A DNA stretch of 64,000 nt from Zophobihabitans entericus (GTDB lineage: Bacteria > Pseudomonadota > Gammaproteobacteria > Enterobacterales > Orbaceae): positions 843,418-907,417 of the forward strand of contig NZ_CP050253.1 in the NCBI RefSeq assembly GCF_011745665.1, given 5' to 3'. The notes below the pieces were generated by a model, which saw only the letters and a list, made by a program, of their open reading frames with translations, made no database searches and was not told the origin of the DNA. Of the stretch, positions 19,144 to 28,045 are shown piece by piece; the stretch's first letter is position 1; each line of letters opens with the position of its first letter. The position numbers and the translations under genes were made by a program.

Positions 19144-19170
19144 TAAGATCTCTATAATGAGATCTTATTA
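19141..19170 (+). other. Strong hairpin overlapping the stop codon of paralogue 2
   Basis: Perfect 12-bp inverted repeat TAATAAGATCTC / GAGATCTTATTA with a 6-nt loop. It begins at the stop codon and has no T-tract after it. It could protect or process the polycistronic mRNA rather than terminate it. Confidence 0.6.
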
Positions 19171-19238
19171 AGTACCAAATTTATAAAAATAATAAAATTA
19201 TTCAAACAAATATAATATTAGCATTAGGATGTGGTTTT

Positions 19239-20180
19239 ATGATAAAGCGATCTTTTTTTAAGTTACCAATTATTTTTTCTCTAACTTACTACATATTTTC
19301 CGTGCTGGTTTCTATGGGCTGGCTTGTGTCAGCATTGCTGAAAAGAGGCGATGATTATTTTTGGGAAATTTTCCCAATGTATGCTAGCAATATGTTTATT
19401 CAACATCTCAAAAGTCTGTTTCTTTATTTTGTGGTGGTGGCTATTTTATGTTATCGCTACAGAATTCATAAAGTGAGTGGCAGAAATATTGGGATGATAT
19501 TCATTGCTGTACTCCTGGCAATGGTGTGCCAAACTGCTCTTGGTTATCTGTGGAGTATGAGTGCAATGTCCTTATTACAATACTATGCTCTTGATATGAG
19601 CTGGATGATTGTTGCTCAAATGATTTTTGGTTTCGTTATCCTGATTGTGATGACTCTTATTGTCATCTTCTTGTTTCGACTGCTTGCACCAATGGCTGAA
19701 CGGGAAGAACCATTTGAATTTGATGGGAATAACTTTGGTTGGGTTCATGGCGTATTATTTACCGCCTCACTGATGACGGTATTTATCATCTTAGGGCTTT
19801 ATGCATTATCAAGTTTTATACAATATTCATATTACTACAGTGATGTTTACAATATTGTGTTTTTCTTAGGGATTATATTAGGTTTAATGATTCACATTTT
19901 CTTTATTTACTTCTCAGTACGCCGTTGTTTCACTCAGGTTTATGACACGTTGCAAGTCGCCAGAATTTTTAAAAGTGCTGGTATTACCTTGGTGATTTTA
20001 ATTGGTGTATCTATTGTATTTGGTTTAATTATGAGTGTGTTTGGCATGATGTACCTAAATAGTCGTGACTGGGGGGCATTAATTATATTTGGATTTGTGT
20101 GTATATTGCTGGCACTGGTAGTCAATTATGTATCACTATTTCTCAGCAGTCGCTTTGCAGTAAGACAATACTTTTCTTAA
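19239..20180 (+). CDS. Polytopic membrane protein of unknown family, tandem paralogue 3 of 4
   Basis: 313 residues, 95 nt after paralogue 2. It shares the N-terminal KRSFFKLPIIF and C-terminal SSRFAVRQYFS ends, and has about eight spans. The central cytosolic motif is PMAEREEPFEFDGNNFGWVHG. It is clearly closest to paralogue 4: both have PMAE.EE.FEF, FFIYFSVRRCFTQ.Y.TLQVA and RDWGALIIF/SDWGALIIF near the C-terminus, and both are preceded by 'gtggttttATGATA'. This pair therefore looks like the most recent duplication. Function unknown. Confidence 0.75.
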   Translation: MIKRSFFKLPIIFSLTYYIFSVLVSMGWLVSALLKRGDDYFWEIFPMYASNMFIQHLKSLFLYFVVVAILCYRYRIHKVSGRNIGMIFIAVLLAMVCQTALGYLWSMSAMSLLQYYALDMSWMIVAQMIFGFVILIVMTLIVIFLFRLLAPMAEREEPFEFDGNNFGWVHGVLFTASLMTVFIILGLYALSSFIQYSYYYSDVYNIVFFLGIILGLMIHIFFIYFSVRRCFTQVYDTLQVARIFKSAGITLVILIGVSIVFGLIMSVFGMMYLNSRDWGALIIFGFVCILLALVVNYVSLFLSSRFAVRQYFS

Positions 20181-20284
20181 GTGAGATAGTCCTGAGTGAG
20201 GGGCTATTCAACCAAGAATAAATAGAAAATGTATATGAACTATATTTCTAATAAATATAAGCTTTAAAATCAAAGAGTGGTTTT

Positions 20285-21229
20285 ATGATACAAAAATCTT
20301 TTTTTAAGTTATCAGTTATTTTTGCATTGGCTTACTATGTATTGACCATGGTAACTTCTATTGTGGTCGCAGAGGCTGATTATAATTTTAATATGTTGCT
20401 TGTGTATGTGGGTAATGGTGCTATTTATAGTATTAGCCAACTGTTCTTTTATTTTTTTGTCGTTACGATTATTTGTTATCGTAATAAGATATATAAAGTA
20501 GTTGGTAAAAATGTTGCTATGGTGCTAATCATTGCACTGATGGCTGTTATTCTTCAGACTGTATTAGGTTATGCCTGGTTTACTATAATGGTATCTCTCT
20601 ATGACTATGACATGTTTGATATTCTCTGGGTATATATTGCCATTCAGATAATCTATGATGTAATGAATATTGCTTTAGTTACCATTTTTATTATCTTTTT
20701 GTTTCAGCTATTTAAGCCAATGGCAGAACATGAAGAGCAGTTTGAATTCAATACTACTAATGTTAGCAGGATTTACAGCGTACTATTTACTTCGCTGCTA
20801 ATAGCCATTTTTACCTTTTTTGCAGTATACGCACTCTCTGACTACATCACCCTCTGGTACTATAATGACGAGGTAACTGTCATCACTGTCATGCTAAGTT
20901 TGGTGATAGGTATCTTTATTAATATCTTCTTTATTTATTTCTCCGTACGTCGTTGTTTTACTCAGATTTATGCCACGCTGCAAGTTGCCAAAATCATAAA
21001 AAGTGTCGTAATTACTATCCTGATTTTAATCGGAGTCTCTATCTTGTTTGGTGTAGTGATGGGTGCCTTGGGAATGATGCTACTGAGCGACAGTGACTGG
21101 GGGGCGTTAATCATCTTTATGCTCGTCACTATGGTTTTGGCGGTAATCGTCAATTATGTTTCGCTATTTCTTAGTAGTCGTTTTGCAGTGCGACGTTATT
21201 TTTCATCAAAGATCACTACAAACGAGTGA
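20285..21229 (+). CDS. Polytopic membrane protein of unknown family, tandem paralogue 4 of 4
   Basis: 314 residues, 104 nt after paralogue 3. The family motifs are intact (KSFFKL, PMAEHEEQFEF, YFSVRRCFTQIYATLQVAK, SSRFAVRRYFS), with a short hydrophilic extension SKITTNE after the usual end. About eight spans are predicted. It is the last gene before dnaB, whose start lies 82 nt downstream behind a dyad element. The absence of frameshifts in any of the four copies suggests that all are maintained. Confidence 0.75.
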   Translation: MIQKSFFKLSVIFALAYYVLTMVTSIVVAEADYNFNMLLVYVGNGAIYSISQLFFYFFVVTIICYRNKIYKVVGKNVAMVLIIALMAVILQTVLGYAWFTIMVSLYDYDMFDILWVYIAIQIIYDVMNIALVTIFIIFLFQLFKPMAEHEEQFEFNTTNVSRIYSVLFTSLLIAIFTFFAVYALSDYITLWYYNDEVTVITVMLSLVIGIFINIFFIYFSVRRCFTQIYATLQVAKIIKSVVITILILIGVSILFGVVMGALGMMLLSDSDWGALIIFMLVTMVLAVIVNYVSLFLSSRFAVRRYFSSKITTNE

Positions 21230-21311
21230 TTAAGTGGTAAAATTTTGATCCACAAAATACGTTATGTGGCACAACGTGTGTCACAGCGTTATTGATAATA
21301 GATTTTGGATT

Positions 21312-22730
21312 ATGGCAAAAGAAAAAACAAAATACTCCTCGGATAACTATCGGGACAAGCAAGATAAGCAGGTGCATAACTTAAAAGTACCTCCTCACTC
21401 TATTGAGGCTGAACAAGCTGTACTTGGTAGTTTAATGTTGGATAATCAGCGCTGGGATCATGTCTCAGAGCAGATTACTGAACGAGACTTTTATTCCCGC
21501 CATCATCAGGTTATTTTTGCTGAAATGCAGGTCCTGATCAGTAAAGGTGTGCCTATTGATCTGATCACGTTATCAGAAAGTCTGGAACGTAAAGATGTAT
21601 TAAATGATGTTGGCGGCTTTGCCTATTTAGCCGAGTTATCTAAGAATACGCCAAGTACCATTAACGTTGTCGCTTATACCGATATTATTCGTCAGCGCGC
21701 AGTGATGCGTGAGCTTATTTCTGCGGCTAATGATATTGCTGATAGCTGCTACTCGCCGGAAGGGCGTGAGAGTGAAGACCTGCTGGATAATGCTGAAACA
21801 AAAGTATTCCAGATTGCAGAAAAACGTGCTTCACAAGGTGAAGGCCCGCAAAATATTACCACCGTTCTGGAAAATACCGTTGCCAGAATTGAAGAGTTAT
21901 TCCAAAAACCACATGATGGCGTGACAGGTGTTTCTACTGGCTTTATCGATCTGGATAAGAAAACTGCTGGTTTGCAGCGCTCAGACTTAATTATTGTTGC
22001 CGCTCGTCCATCGATGGGTAAAACCACATTTGCCATGAACTTATGTGAAAATGCTGCAATGATGCAGGACAAGCCAGTACTTATCTTCAGTCTTGAGATG
22101 CCAGCCGAACAAATTATGATGCGTATGCTCGCATCCTTGTCCCGTGTTGATCAGACTAAAATCAGAACCGGTCAGCTGGATGATGAAGACTGGGCAAGAA
22201 TTTCCAGCACCATGGGTATTTTGCTGGAAAAGAAAAATATGTATATCGATGATTCCTCTGGTCTTACTCCAATGGAGCTTCGTTCCCGTGCTCGTCGTAT
22301 CTACCGAGAACATGGCGGTATTAGTATGATCATGGTCGACTATTTACAACTTATGCGTGTACCAAGTATCAGTGAAAACCGGACATTGGAAATTGCCGAA
22401 ATCTCCCGTTCCCTAAAAGCATTAGCTAAAGAGTTAGAAGTGCCTGTTGTGGCGCTGTCTCAGTTAAACCGTAGCCTTGAGCAACGTGCGGATAAGCGCC
22501 CTGTTAACTCCGACTTACGTGAGTCTGGCTCTATCGAGCAGGATGCTGACGTGATTATGTTTATCTATCGTGATGAAGTGTATAACGAAGCCTCTGAACA
22601 AAAAGGGATTGCTGAAATTATTCTGGGTAAACAACGTAATGGTCCAATTGGTAAAGTTCGCTTGAAATTCCAGGGGCAATGGTCGCGGTTTGATAACTAT
22701 GCCAATTCTGATTATTTTGATGATGAGTAA
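21312..22730 (+). CDS. dnaB: Replicative DNA helicase DnaB
   Basis: 472 residues from the ATG at 21312, the E. coli length being 471. The frame is open upstream to 21264, but that N-terminus (MWHNVCHSVID) is not part of the family. The N-terminal DnaG-interacting domain begins KVPPHSIEAEQAVLGSLMLDN. The RecA-like motor has Walker A in RPSMGKTTFAM, the Walker B region MIMVDYLQLM and the hexamer contact SDLRESGSIEQDADVI. It unwinds the replication fork 5'-3'. The neighbour alr follows in the same order as in E. coli. A GTGGCACA / TGTGTCAC dyad lies just upstream. Confidence 0.98.
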   Translation: MAKEKTKYSSDNYRDKQDKQVHNLKVPPHSIEAEQAVLGSLMLDNQRWDHVSEQITERDFYSRHHQVIFAEMQVLISKGVPIDLITLSESLERKDVLNDVGGFAYLAELSKNTPSTINVVAYTDIIRQRAVMRELISAANDIADSCYSPEGRESEDLLDNAETKVFQIAEKRASQGEGPQNITTVLENTVARIEELFQKPHDGVTGVSTGFIDLDKKTAGLQRSDLIIVAARPSMGKTTFAMNLCENAAMMQDKPVLIFSLEMPAEQIMMRMLASLSRVDQTKIRTGQLDDEDWARISSTMGILLEKKNMYIDDSSGLTPMELRSRARRIYREHGGISMIMVDYLQLMRVPSISENRTLEIAEISRSLKALAKELEVPVVALSQLNRSLEQRADKRPVNSDLRESGSIEQDADVIMFIYRDEVYNEASEQKGIAEIILGKQRNGPIGKVRLKFQGQWSRFDNYANSDYFDDE

Positions 22731-22760
22731 CTAATTTAATCGATTATTTTCGAGGTAAAC

Positions 22761-23870
22761 ATGTCTGTAGCAACAGTTGAAGTGAGCTTAAGTGCTTTAA
22801 CACATAATGTTGAACGCTTTCGTCAAATCGCACCAAAAAGTAAAGTTGCCGCCATTGTTAAAGCCAACGCTTATGGACATGGAATTTTACCTGTTGTTAA
22901 ACATCTGGCAGATAAAGCCGATTATATCGGTGTAGCTCGTGTTTCTGAAGCGCTTGCTGTAAGAGATAACGGTTATCAGGGGAATTTACTGGTTTTAGGC
23001 GGATTCTTCCCGCGTGATGATGTGCAGCTGATCGTCGATTATAATCTGGATATTGTTATTCATACACCAGAGCAAATTGCTCGTCTTTGTTCTTTGCGTT
23101 ACCAACAACCGGTTCAGGTCTGGTTTAAACTTGATACCGGTATGCACAGATTAGGTTTTAATGTTGAAGAGGCTAAGCATTACTTTATGCAACTGGCGGC
23201 TTGTGATAGCGTTAAAAAACCGATCAATGTGATGAGTCATTTTTGCTGTGCAGATAATTTAGAAGCAGATATCACACCTGAGCAGATCCAGCACTTCACC
23301 ACTTTCCTAAATTCAATTGAAGACAAATCCTTAATTGGTTTGACGTCTCTTGCTGCTTCGGCAGGCACTCTGGCCTGGCCGGAAGCACACTTTGATATGG
23401 TGCGAACCGGAGTGGCATTATACGGTGTCTCGCCATTTAGTTTTAAAGATGAGAACAGAAAAACCGGTCAGATGCTTGGTTTAAAACCTGCCATGACCTT
23501 CAAATCAGAGCTGATCGCCGTGCGTCAGCATCAAAAAGGTGAATCTGTCGGTTATGGTCATATCTGGCAAAGTCCAGAAGATACCACTCTTGGTGTGGTT
23601 GCAATGGGGTATGGTGATGGTTATCCGCGTGGTATCGCAGAAGGTACACCGGTACTTATCAATGGTCAGCGTTACCCGATTGTTGGTCGGGTGGCGATGG
23701 ATATGATCGTTGTTGATTTGGGGCCTGACTCAACACTACAAAGCGGTAATGAAGTGATCTTCTGGGGTAAAGACTTACCTGTAGAAGAAATCGCTCATCA
23801 TTCCGGTTTTAGTCCTTATGAGCTGATTACCCGCTTAACTCCACGTGTTAAAACTCGTTACGTTAAGTAA
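22761..23870 (+). CDS. alr: Alanine racemase
   Basis: A 369-residue PLP enzyme that makes D-alanine for peptidoglycan. The PLP lysine is K34 in VKANAYGHG. The second catalytic base Tyr is in the SVGYGHIWQ segment (about residue 257), and the C-terminal beta-domain motif VAMGYGDGYPRG follows. Fold type III barrel plus beta domain, normal length. It lies 30 nt after dnaB with GAGG 7 nt before the start; this dnaB-alr order is conserved in enterobacteria. Confidence 0.97.
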   Translation: MSVATVEVSLSALTHNVERFRQIAPKSKVAAIVKANAYGHGILPVVKHLADKADYIGVARVSEALAVRDNGYQGNLLVLGGFFPRDDVQLIVDYNLDIVIHTPEQIARLCSLRYQQPVQVWFKLDTGMHRLGFNVEEAKHYFMQLAACDSVKKPINVMSHFCCADNLEADITPEQIQHFTTFLNSIEDKSLIGLTSLAASAGTLAWPEAHFDMVRTGVALYGVSPFSFKDENRKTGQMLGLKPAMTFKSELIAVRQHQKGESVGYGHIWQSPEDTTLGVVAMGYGDGYPRGIAEGTPVLINGQRYPIVGRVAMDMIVVDLGPDSTLQSGNEVIFWGKDLPVEEIAHHSGFSPYELITRLTPRVKTRYVK

Positions 23871-23951
23871 TGTTACCTAAAGGTAATGCACTTAAAGGGT
23901 AAATTCGGTACAATACGTCTTAATATTTAAGCAGGTTTAGAAGACGTTGGA

Positions 23952-24965
23952 ATGAAGAAAAGTATCATCAGGTGTTTGTTGTGTTTTGGGCTGTTACTGA
24001 TTGTGGCAGCCGTCGCTGGTTATTTCTATTTACAAAATTATGCCAGTCAAAAAATACAACTACAACAAGATGATCAACTTATCACTATTGAGCGTGGTAC
24101 TTCGGTACAACGCTTAAGCCAGCAACTAGAAGCCGAACAATTAATCACAAATAGTCAGCTACTTCCTCTCTTATTGCGGTTCGATCCGTCTCTGCGCGCC
24201 ATTAAAGCCGGTACTTATCGTTTGTCTGCCAATATGACTTTACGTGATCTGTTAGTTCTGCTGTGCAGCGGGAAAGAAGCCCAGTTTACGATTCAGTTTA
24301 TCGAAGGGACCCGAGCTAAAGATTGGCTACTTACCCTACAAGCGGCACCTTATATTCATCATCAGTTAACGGATCTGTCTTTGGAGCAAGTCGCTGAAAA
24401 ACTGGGAATTGACGGACATATTGAAGGCTGGTTCTATCCAGATACTTATCACTACACCGCAGGTACCACTGATGTGGCAATTTTAAAACGTGCTTATCAA
24501 CGAATGGATTCTCATCTGCAAATTGCCTGGAATGGACGTGCCACTGGTTTACCCTATAAGTCTGCGTATGAGATGCTGATTATGGCATCAATTATTGAAA
24601 AAGAGACCGGAGTGGATTCTGAGCGGGGTCTGGTATCCTCTGTATTTTATAACCGTTTAGGTATTGGGATGAAATTACAAACCGACCCAACTGTATACTA
24701 TGGGCGGAGTGAAAGTATTCAGGGACCTCTTACTCGCGATGACTTAAGAGAGAAAACCCCTTACAATACTTATGTGATTTATGGCTTACCACCAACGCCA
24801 ATTGCGATGCCGGGTGAGGCTTCACTACAGGCAGCCGCTCATCCAACGCCATCAAAGTATCTCTACTTTGTGGCGGATGGTTATGGTGGACATGTATTTA
24901 CCACCAATTTAGACAGCCATAACCGGGCAGTACAAGAATATTTAAGAGTGATTCGTAATCGTTAA
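23952..24965 (+). CDS. mltG: Endolytic murein transglycosylase MltG
   Basis: 337 residues. A single N-terminal membrane anchor (about residues 5-27) is followed by a periplasmic LysM-like subdomain and the YceG catalytic domain. The catalytic glutamate is E218 in ASIIEKETG, the same number as in E. coli. GWFYPDTYHY (159-168) and LQTDPTVYYG are conserved. MltG cuts nascent glycan strands and sets their length. It precedes tmk and holB, the order seen in E. coli (yceG-tmk-holB). Confidence 0.96.
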   Translation: MKKSIIRCLLCFGLLLIVAAVAGYFYLQNYASQKIQLQQDDQLITIERGTSVQRLSQQLEAEQLITNSQLLPLLLRFDPSLRAIKAGTYRLSANMTLRDLLVLLCSGKEAQFTIQFIEGTRAKDWLLTLQAAPYIHHQLTDLSLEQVAEKLGIDGHIEGWFYPDTYHYTAGTTDVAILKRAYQRMDSHLQIAWNGRATGLPYKSAYEMLIMASIIEKETGVDSERGLVSSVFYNRLGIGMKLQTDPTVYYGRSESIQGPLTRDDLREKTPYNTYVIYGLPPTPIAMPGEASLQAAAHPTPSKYLYFVADGYGGHVFTTNLDSHNRAVQEYLRVIRNR

Positions 24966-24986
24966 TATTTTATTTAAGGAAAAGCC

Positions 24987-25622
24987 ATGACAGCGGGTAA
25001 GTTTATTGTGATTGAAGGGTTAGAAGGAGCGGGCAAAACAACAGCTATTAATACTGTCGCTGCTGTCTTAAAACCACATCATGATCTGGTGTTTACCCGT
25101 GAGCCGGGTGGAACACCGTTGGCAGAAGCGCTACGAACCTTAATTAAGCAAAGCGTGAACGATGAGCCCTTAACCTATAAGGCAGAACTATTAATGTTTT
25201 ATGCAGCGCGTATTCAATTAATCGATAACGTGATCAAACCTGCTTTACAAGCGGGTAAGTGGGTTGTGGGTGATCGTCATGACATGTCTACTCAGGCTTA
25301 TCAGGGCGGAGGGCGTCAGCTTGATGCTAAGTTTATGTCGATGTTAAAACAGATGGTACTGGGTGATTTCAAACCTGATCTGACCATCTACATGGATATT
25401 GCGCCAGAGATTGGTCTGATGCGTGCCAGACAGCGTGGTGAACTTGATCGTATTGAAAAAGAGTCATTAGCTTTTTTTGAACGTATACGTGCCCGTTATC
25501 TGGAAATTGCGCGAGCTGATCCGTCGGTGATTATCATCGACGCGGCTCAGGATATTGATAAAGTCACTGATGATATAAAAATTAAATTAAATCAATGGCT
25601 TAAATTTCACCCGGTAAATTGA
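24987..25622 (+). CDS. tmk: Thymidylate kinase
   Basis: 211 residues. Phosphorylates dTMP to dTDP with ATP. The P-loop is GLEGAGKTT (11-19). The substrate motif is [11 protein letters not shown], the DR(H/Y) motif is [16 protein letters not shown], and the LID region is [12 protein letters not shown], of the E. coli type with Arg in the LID. It starts 21 nt after mltG with AAGGA as ribosome binding site and runs into holB. Confidence 0.97.
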   Translation: MTAGKFIVIEGLEGAGKTTAINTVAAVLKPHHDLVFTREPGGTPLAEALRTLIKQSVNDEPLTYKAELLMFYAARIQLIDNVIKPALQAGKWVVGDRHDMSTQAYQGGGRQLDAKFMSMLKQMVLGDFKPDLTIYMDIAPEIGLMRARQRGELDRIEKESLAFFERIRARYLEIARADPSVIIIDAAQDIDKVTDDIKIKLNQWLKFHPVN

Positions 25623-25623
25623 T

Positions 25624-26601
25624 ATGCTAAATTATCCATGGTTAGTTAAACCTTATCAGCAACTTGTTGAGCCCATTGTACAAAACAGGGCGCACCATGC
25701 TCTGTTAATTAACTACGTGCAAGGCTGCGGGGAAGGTGAATTGATTACATTGCTGGCTAATCGCCTGCTTTGTTTAACACCGGATCAAGGTCAGCCATGT
25801 GGTCATTGTCACAGCTGTTTACTGTTTAAGGCGGAAACTCATCCGGATTTTTATATCATTACTGTTGAGAAAGATAAAAAGACCATTGGTATCGATCAGA
25901 TTCGTCAGCTTACCACTAAAGTTTATGAGCACTCGCAACAAGGCGGGGCAAAAGTTATCTGGGTTAAAGAAGCGGGTTTAATGACAGAAGCAGCTGCTAA
26001 TGCGCTGCTAAAAACGCTGGAAGAGCCACCGGAGCAAACATTTTTTATTCTAAGTGATGCACAGTTGAATAAATTACCGGCCACTATTCGTAGTCGCTGT
26101 GGTTATTTCTATTTAGCGGCACCGGAGCTGGATGACTCAGTAAACTGGTTAAAACAGTATTATCAAAATTACAATGATAATCAGCTGGCAACAGCGTTGT
26201 TACTTAATCATCAGGCACCACTGGCAGCAAAAGTCTTACTGGAGCCGGAGCACTGGCAAAAACGGGAGCAATTTTGCCAGACATTGACTGAGTTGATTCC
26301 GACCAATCAGTTCTGGTTACTGTTACCAGCGTTAAATAATGATGATGTGTTGTTTCGGTTACACGGATTTTGTTCATTACTGGCGGATGCAATGAAAGCT
26401 CAGAATAAAGCCGGTAAGTTTATTACTCATCGTGATCAGGTACCGCTGGTGCGTCTGCTGGCCAGAATTGAAACGACTAAATTGCTGGCTTTATATCAGC
26501 TTTGGCAACATGCTTTGCAGCAATTAACCAGTATTGCCGGACTTAATCAGGAACTGGTACTGAGTAATCTTTTAGCGCAATCAGAATTAATTAATACCTA
26601 G
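25624..26601 (+). CDS. holB: DNA polymerase III subunit delta prime
   Basis: 325 residues, part of the clamp loader. The zinc module is visible as CLTPDQGQPCGHCHSC with DF after it (about residues 50-76). The ATPase site is degenerate, with no intact Walker A (region VQGCGEGELI), as expected for delta prime. The SRC arginine-finger motif is present in TIRSRCGYF. The C-terminal collar domain is of usual length. It starts 1 nt after the tmk stop (TGAT-ATG), so translation is probably coupled. Confidence 0.95.
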   Translation: MLNYPWLVKPYQQLVEPIVQNRAHHALLINYVQGCGEGELITLLANRLLCLTPDQGQPCGHCHSCLLFKAETHPDFYIITVEKDKKTIGIDQIRQLTTKVYEHSQQGGAKVIWVKEAGLMTEAAANALLKTLEEPPEQTFFILSDAQLNKLPATIRSRCGYFYLAAPELDDSVNWLKQYYQNYNDNQLATALLLNHQAPLAAKVLLEPEHWQKREQFCQTLTELIPTNQFWLLLPALNNDDVLFRLHGFCSLLADAMKAQNKAGKFITHRDQVPLVRLLARIETTKLLALYQLWQHALQQLTSIAGLNQELVLSNLLAQSELINT

Positions 26602-26635
26602 GTAAGTCGGATACAATAAAAATAAAAGGTTTGGA

Positions 26636-28042
26636 GTGAGTTATTTATCAATTGAGTTCGCTATTTTATTTTTAGTCTTTTTGGGACTGTACTGGTCATT
26701 ACAGCAAAAAACAAAATGGCAAAACTATTTATTATTACTGGCAAACTATGGTGTGGTGGCATCGTTTGATGTCTGTTTTGCCCTAGTTTTAGCGGGTTAT
26801 TCAGCTGTTATTTACGGGCTGTCGATAGCTATTGCCCGTAATCCTGAGCAAAATAAATGGTTTGTGATCTCAATTGTTGCTGCAATTGGTAATCTGGCGG
26901 TGTTTAAATACTTCGATTTCTTCCGGACTGTATTGCAAGATGTGCTGAATTTGCTGGGGCTGAATGTCTTACTACCAGGCCTTGAAATTATTATGCCAAT
27001 TGGTATTTCATTCTATACCTTCCACTCTGTCAGCTATCTTTTTTCAGTTAAGAAAGGGGAGCTGGATGTGCCTCACTGGAGTGATTTTGCGCTATTTTTA
27101 TCGTTCTTCCCAAGTATCGTTGCCGGACCAATTAACCGCGCAAAAGCGTTTTTACCGCAGATACAGACTCAAAGTATACGTGAAGTTTTAGAGCCTCACC
27201 GGGCATTTACTCTGATTTTACTGGCGATTATCAAGGTTTATTGGTTAAGTGCGGTACTGGCGCAGCACTGGGTTGATCCGGTATTTGCCAGCCCGATGGA
27301 GTATCATACTCTGGACTTGATCTTTGCTTTATATGCTTATGCGATCCAGTTGTATTTAAATTTTTCCGGTTATACCGATTTAGTAACAGCAATAGCTCTG
27401 TTGCTTGGGTTCCGCTTACCAATAAACTTTAATACTCCATATCTGGCCATGAATCTACGTGACTTTTGGAATCGCTGGCATATCAGTTTATCCACATGGA
27501 TTCGGGATTATGTGTATATTCCGCTCGGTGGTAATCGCAAAGGATTTAGCCGTACCCAGATTAATCTGATGCTGGCGATGTTATTGTCTGGTTTGTGGCA
27601 CGGTGCAGGGCTGAATTTTATTGTCTGGGGGGCGATACACGGACTAGGTATGGTGGTGCTTAATGTCTGTGATCACTACTTTGGACGGGATCGTATTACA
27701 CATCATTCAACATTGATTGCTAAACTACTGACTTTCCACTATGTCTGTTTTGCCTGGATTTTCTTCCGTAGTACCAGTTTTATGGAAGGGATGGAATACC
27801 TGTCAGCGATGGCAGATAATTTCACGGGTGTTGAGCTGCATTTTAACTCTTTAATTTATATTATTTTACTGTTTATTTTTTACTGTTTCTATCCGGTGCT
27901 GGTGAATGTTCCGCAACAATTTTGCCGTTTGATTAGCCAGGTTAACTGGATCGCTTTACCGTTTCTGTTTATTGCTATTTTGTGGCTGGTGATTAGTTTT
28001 GCTCCGTCCGGAATACCCAATTTTATCTACGCAGGTTTTTAG
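26636..28042 (+). CDS. MBOAT-family membrane O-acyltransferase (AlgI/PatA-like)
   Basis: 468 residues from a GTG at 26636, with AAGG/GGAG-type ribosome binding signals just upstream. It is a polytopic MBOAT enzyme of about 11 spans. The active-site region has FWNRWHISLSTWIRDYVYIPLGGN (277-300, H282) and the catalytic His in LSGLWHGAGLNFIVWG (H322). MBOAT partners of SGNH proteins pass acetyl groups across the membrane to envelope sugars such as alginate, cellulose or peptidoglycan. It is the first gene of a three-gene unit, followed after 3 nt by an SGNH protein, which supports an envelope O-acetylation role. The acceptor is unknown. Confidence 0.92.
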   Translation: MSYLSIEFAILFLVFLGLYWSLQQKTKWQNYLLLLANYGVVASFDVCFALVLAGYSAVIYGLSIAIARNPEQNKWFVISIVAAIGNLAVFKYFDFFRTVLQDVLNLLGLNVLLPGLEIIMPIGISFYTFHSVSYLFSVKKGELDVPHWSDFALFLSFFPSIVAGPINRAKAFLPQIQTQSIREVLEPHRAFTLILLAIIKVYWLSAVLAQHWVDPVFASPMEYHTLDLIFALYAYAIQLYLNFSGYTDLVTAIALLLGFRLPINFNTPYLAMNLRDFWNRWHISLSTWIRDYVYIPLGGNRKGFSRTQINLMLAMLLSGLWHGAGLNFIVWGAIHGLGMVVLNVCDHYFGRDRITHHSTLIAKLLTFHYVCFAWIFFRSTSFMEGMEYLSAMADNFTGVELHFNSLIYIILLFIFYCFYPVLVNVPQQFCRLISQVNWIALPFLFIAILWLVISFAPSGIPNFIYAGF

Positions 28043-28045
28043 GTT

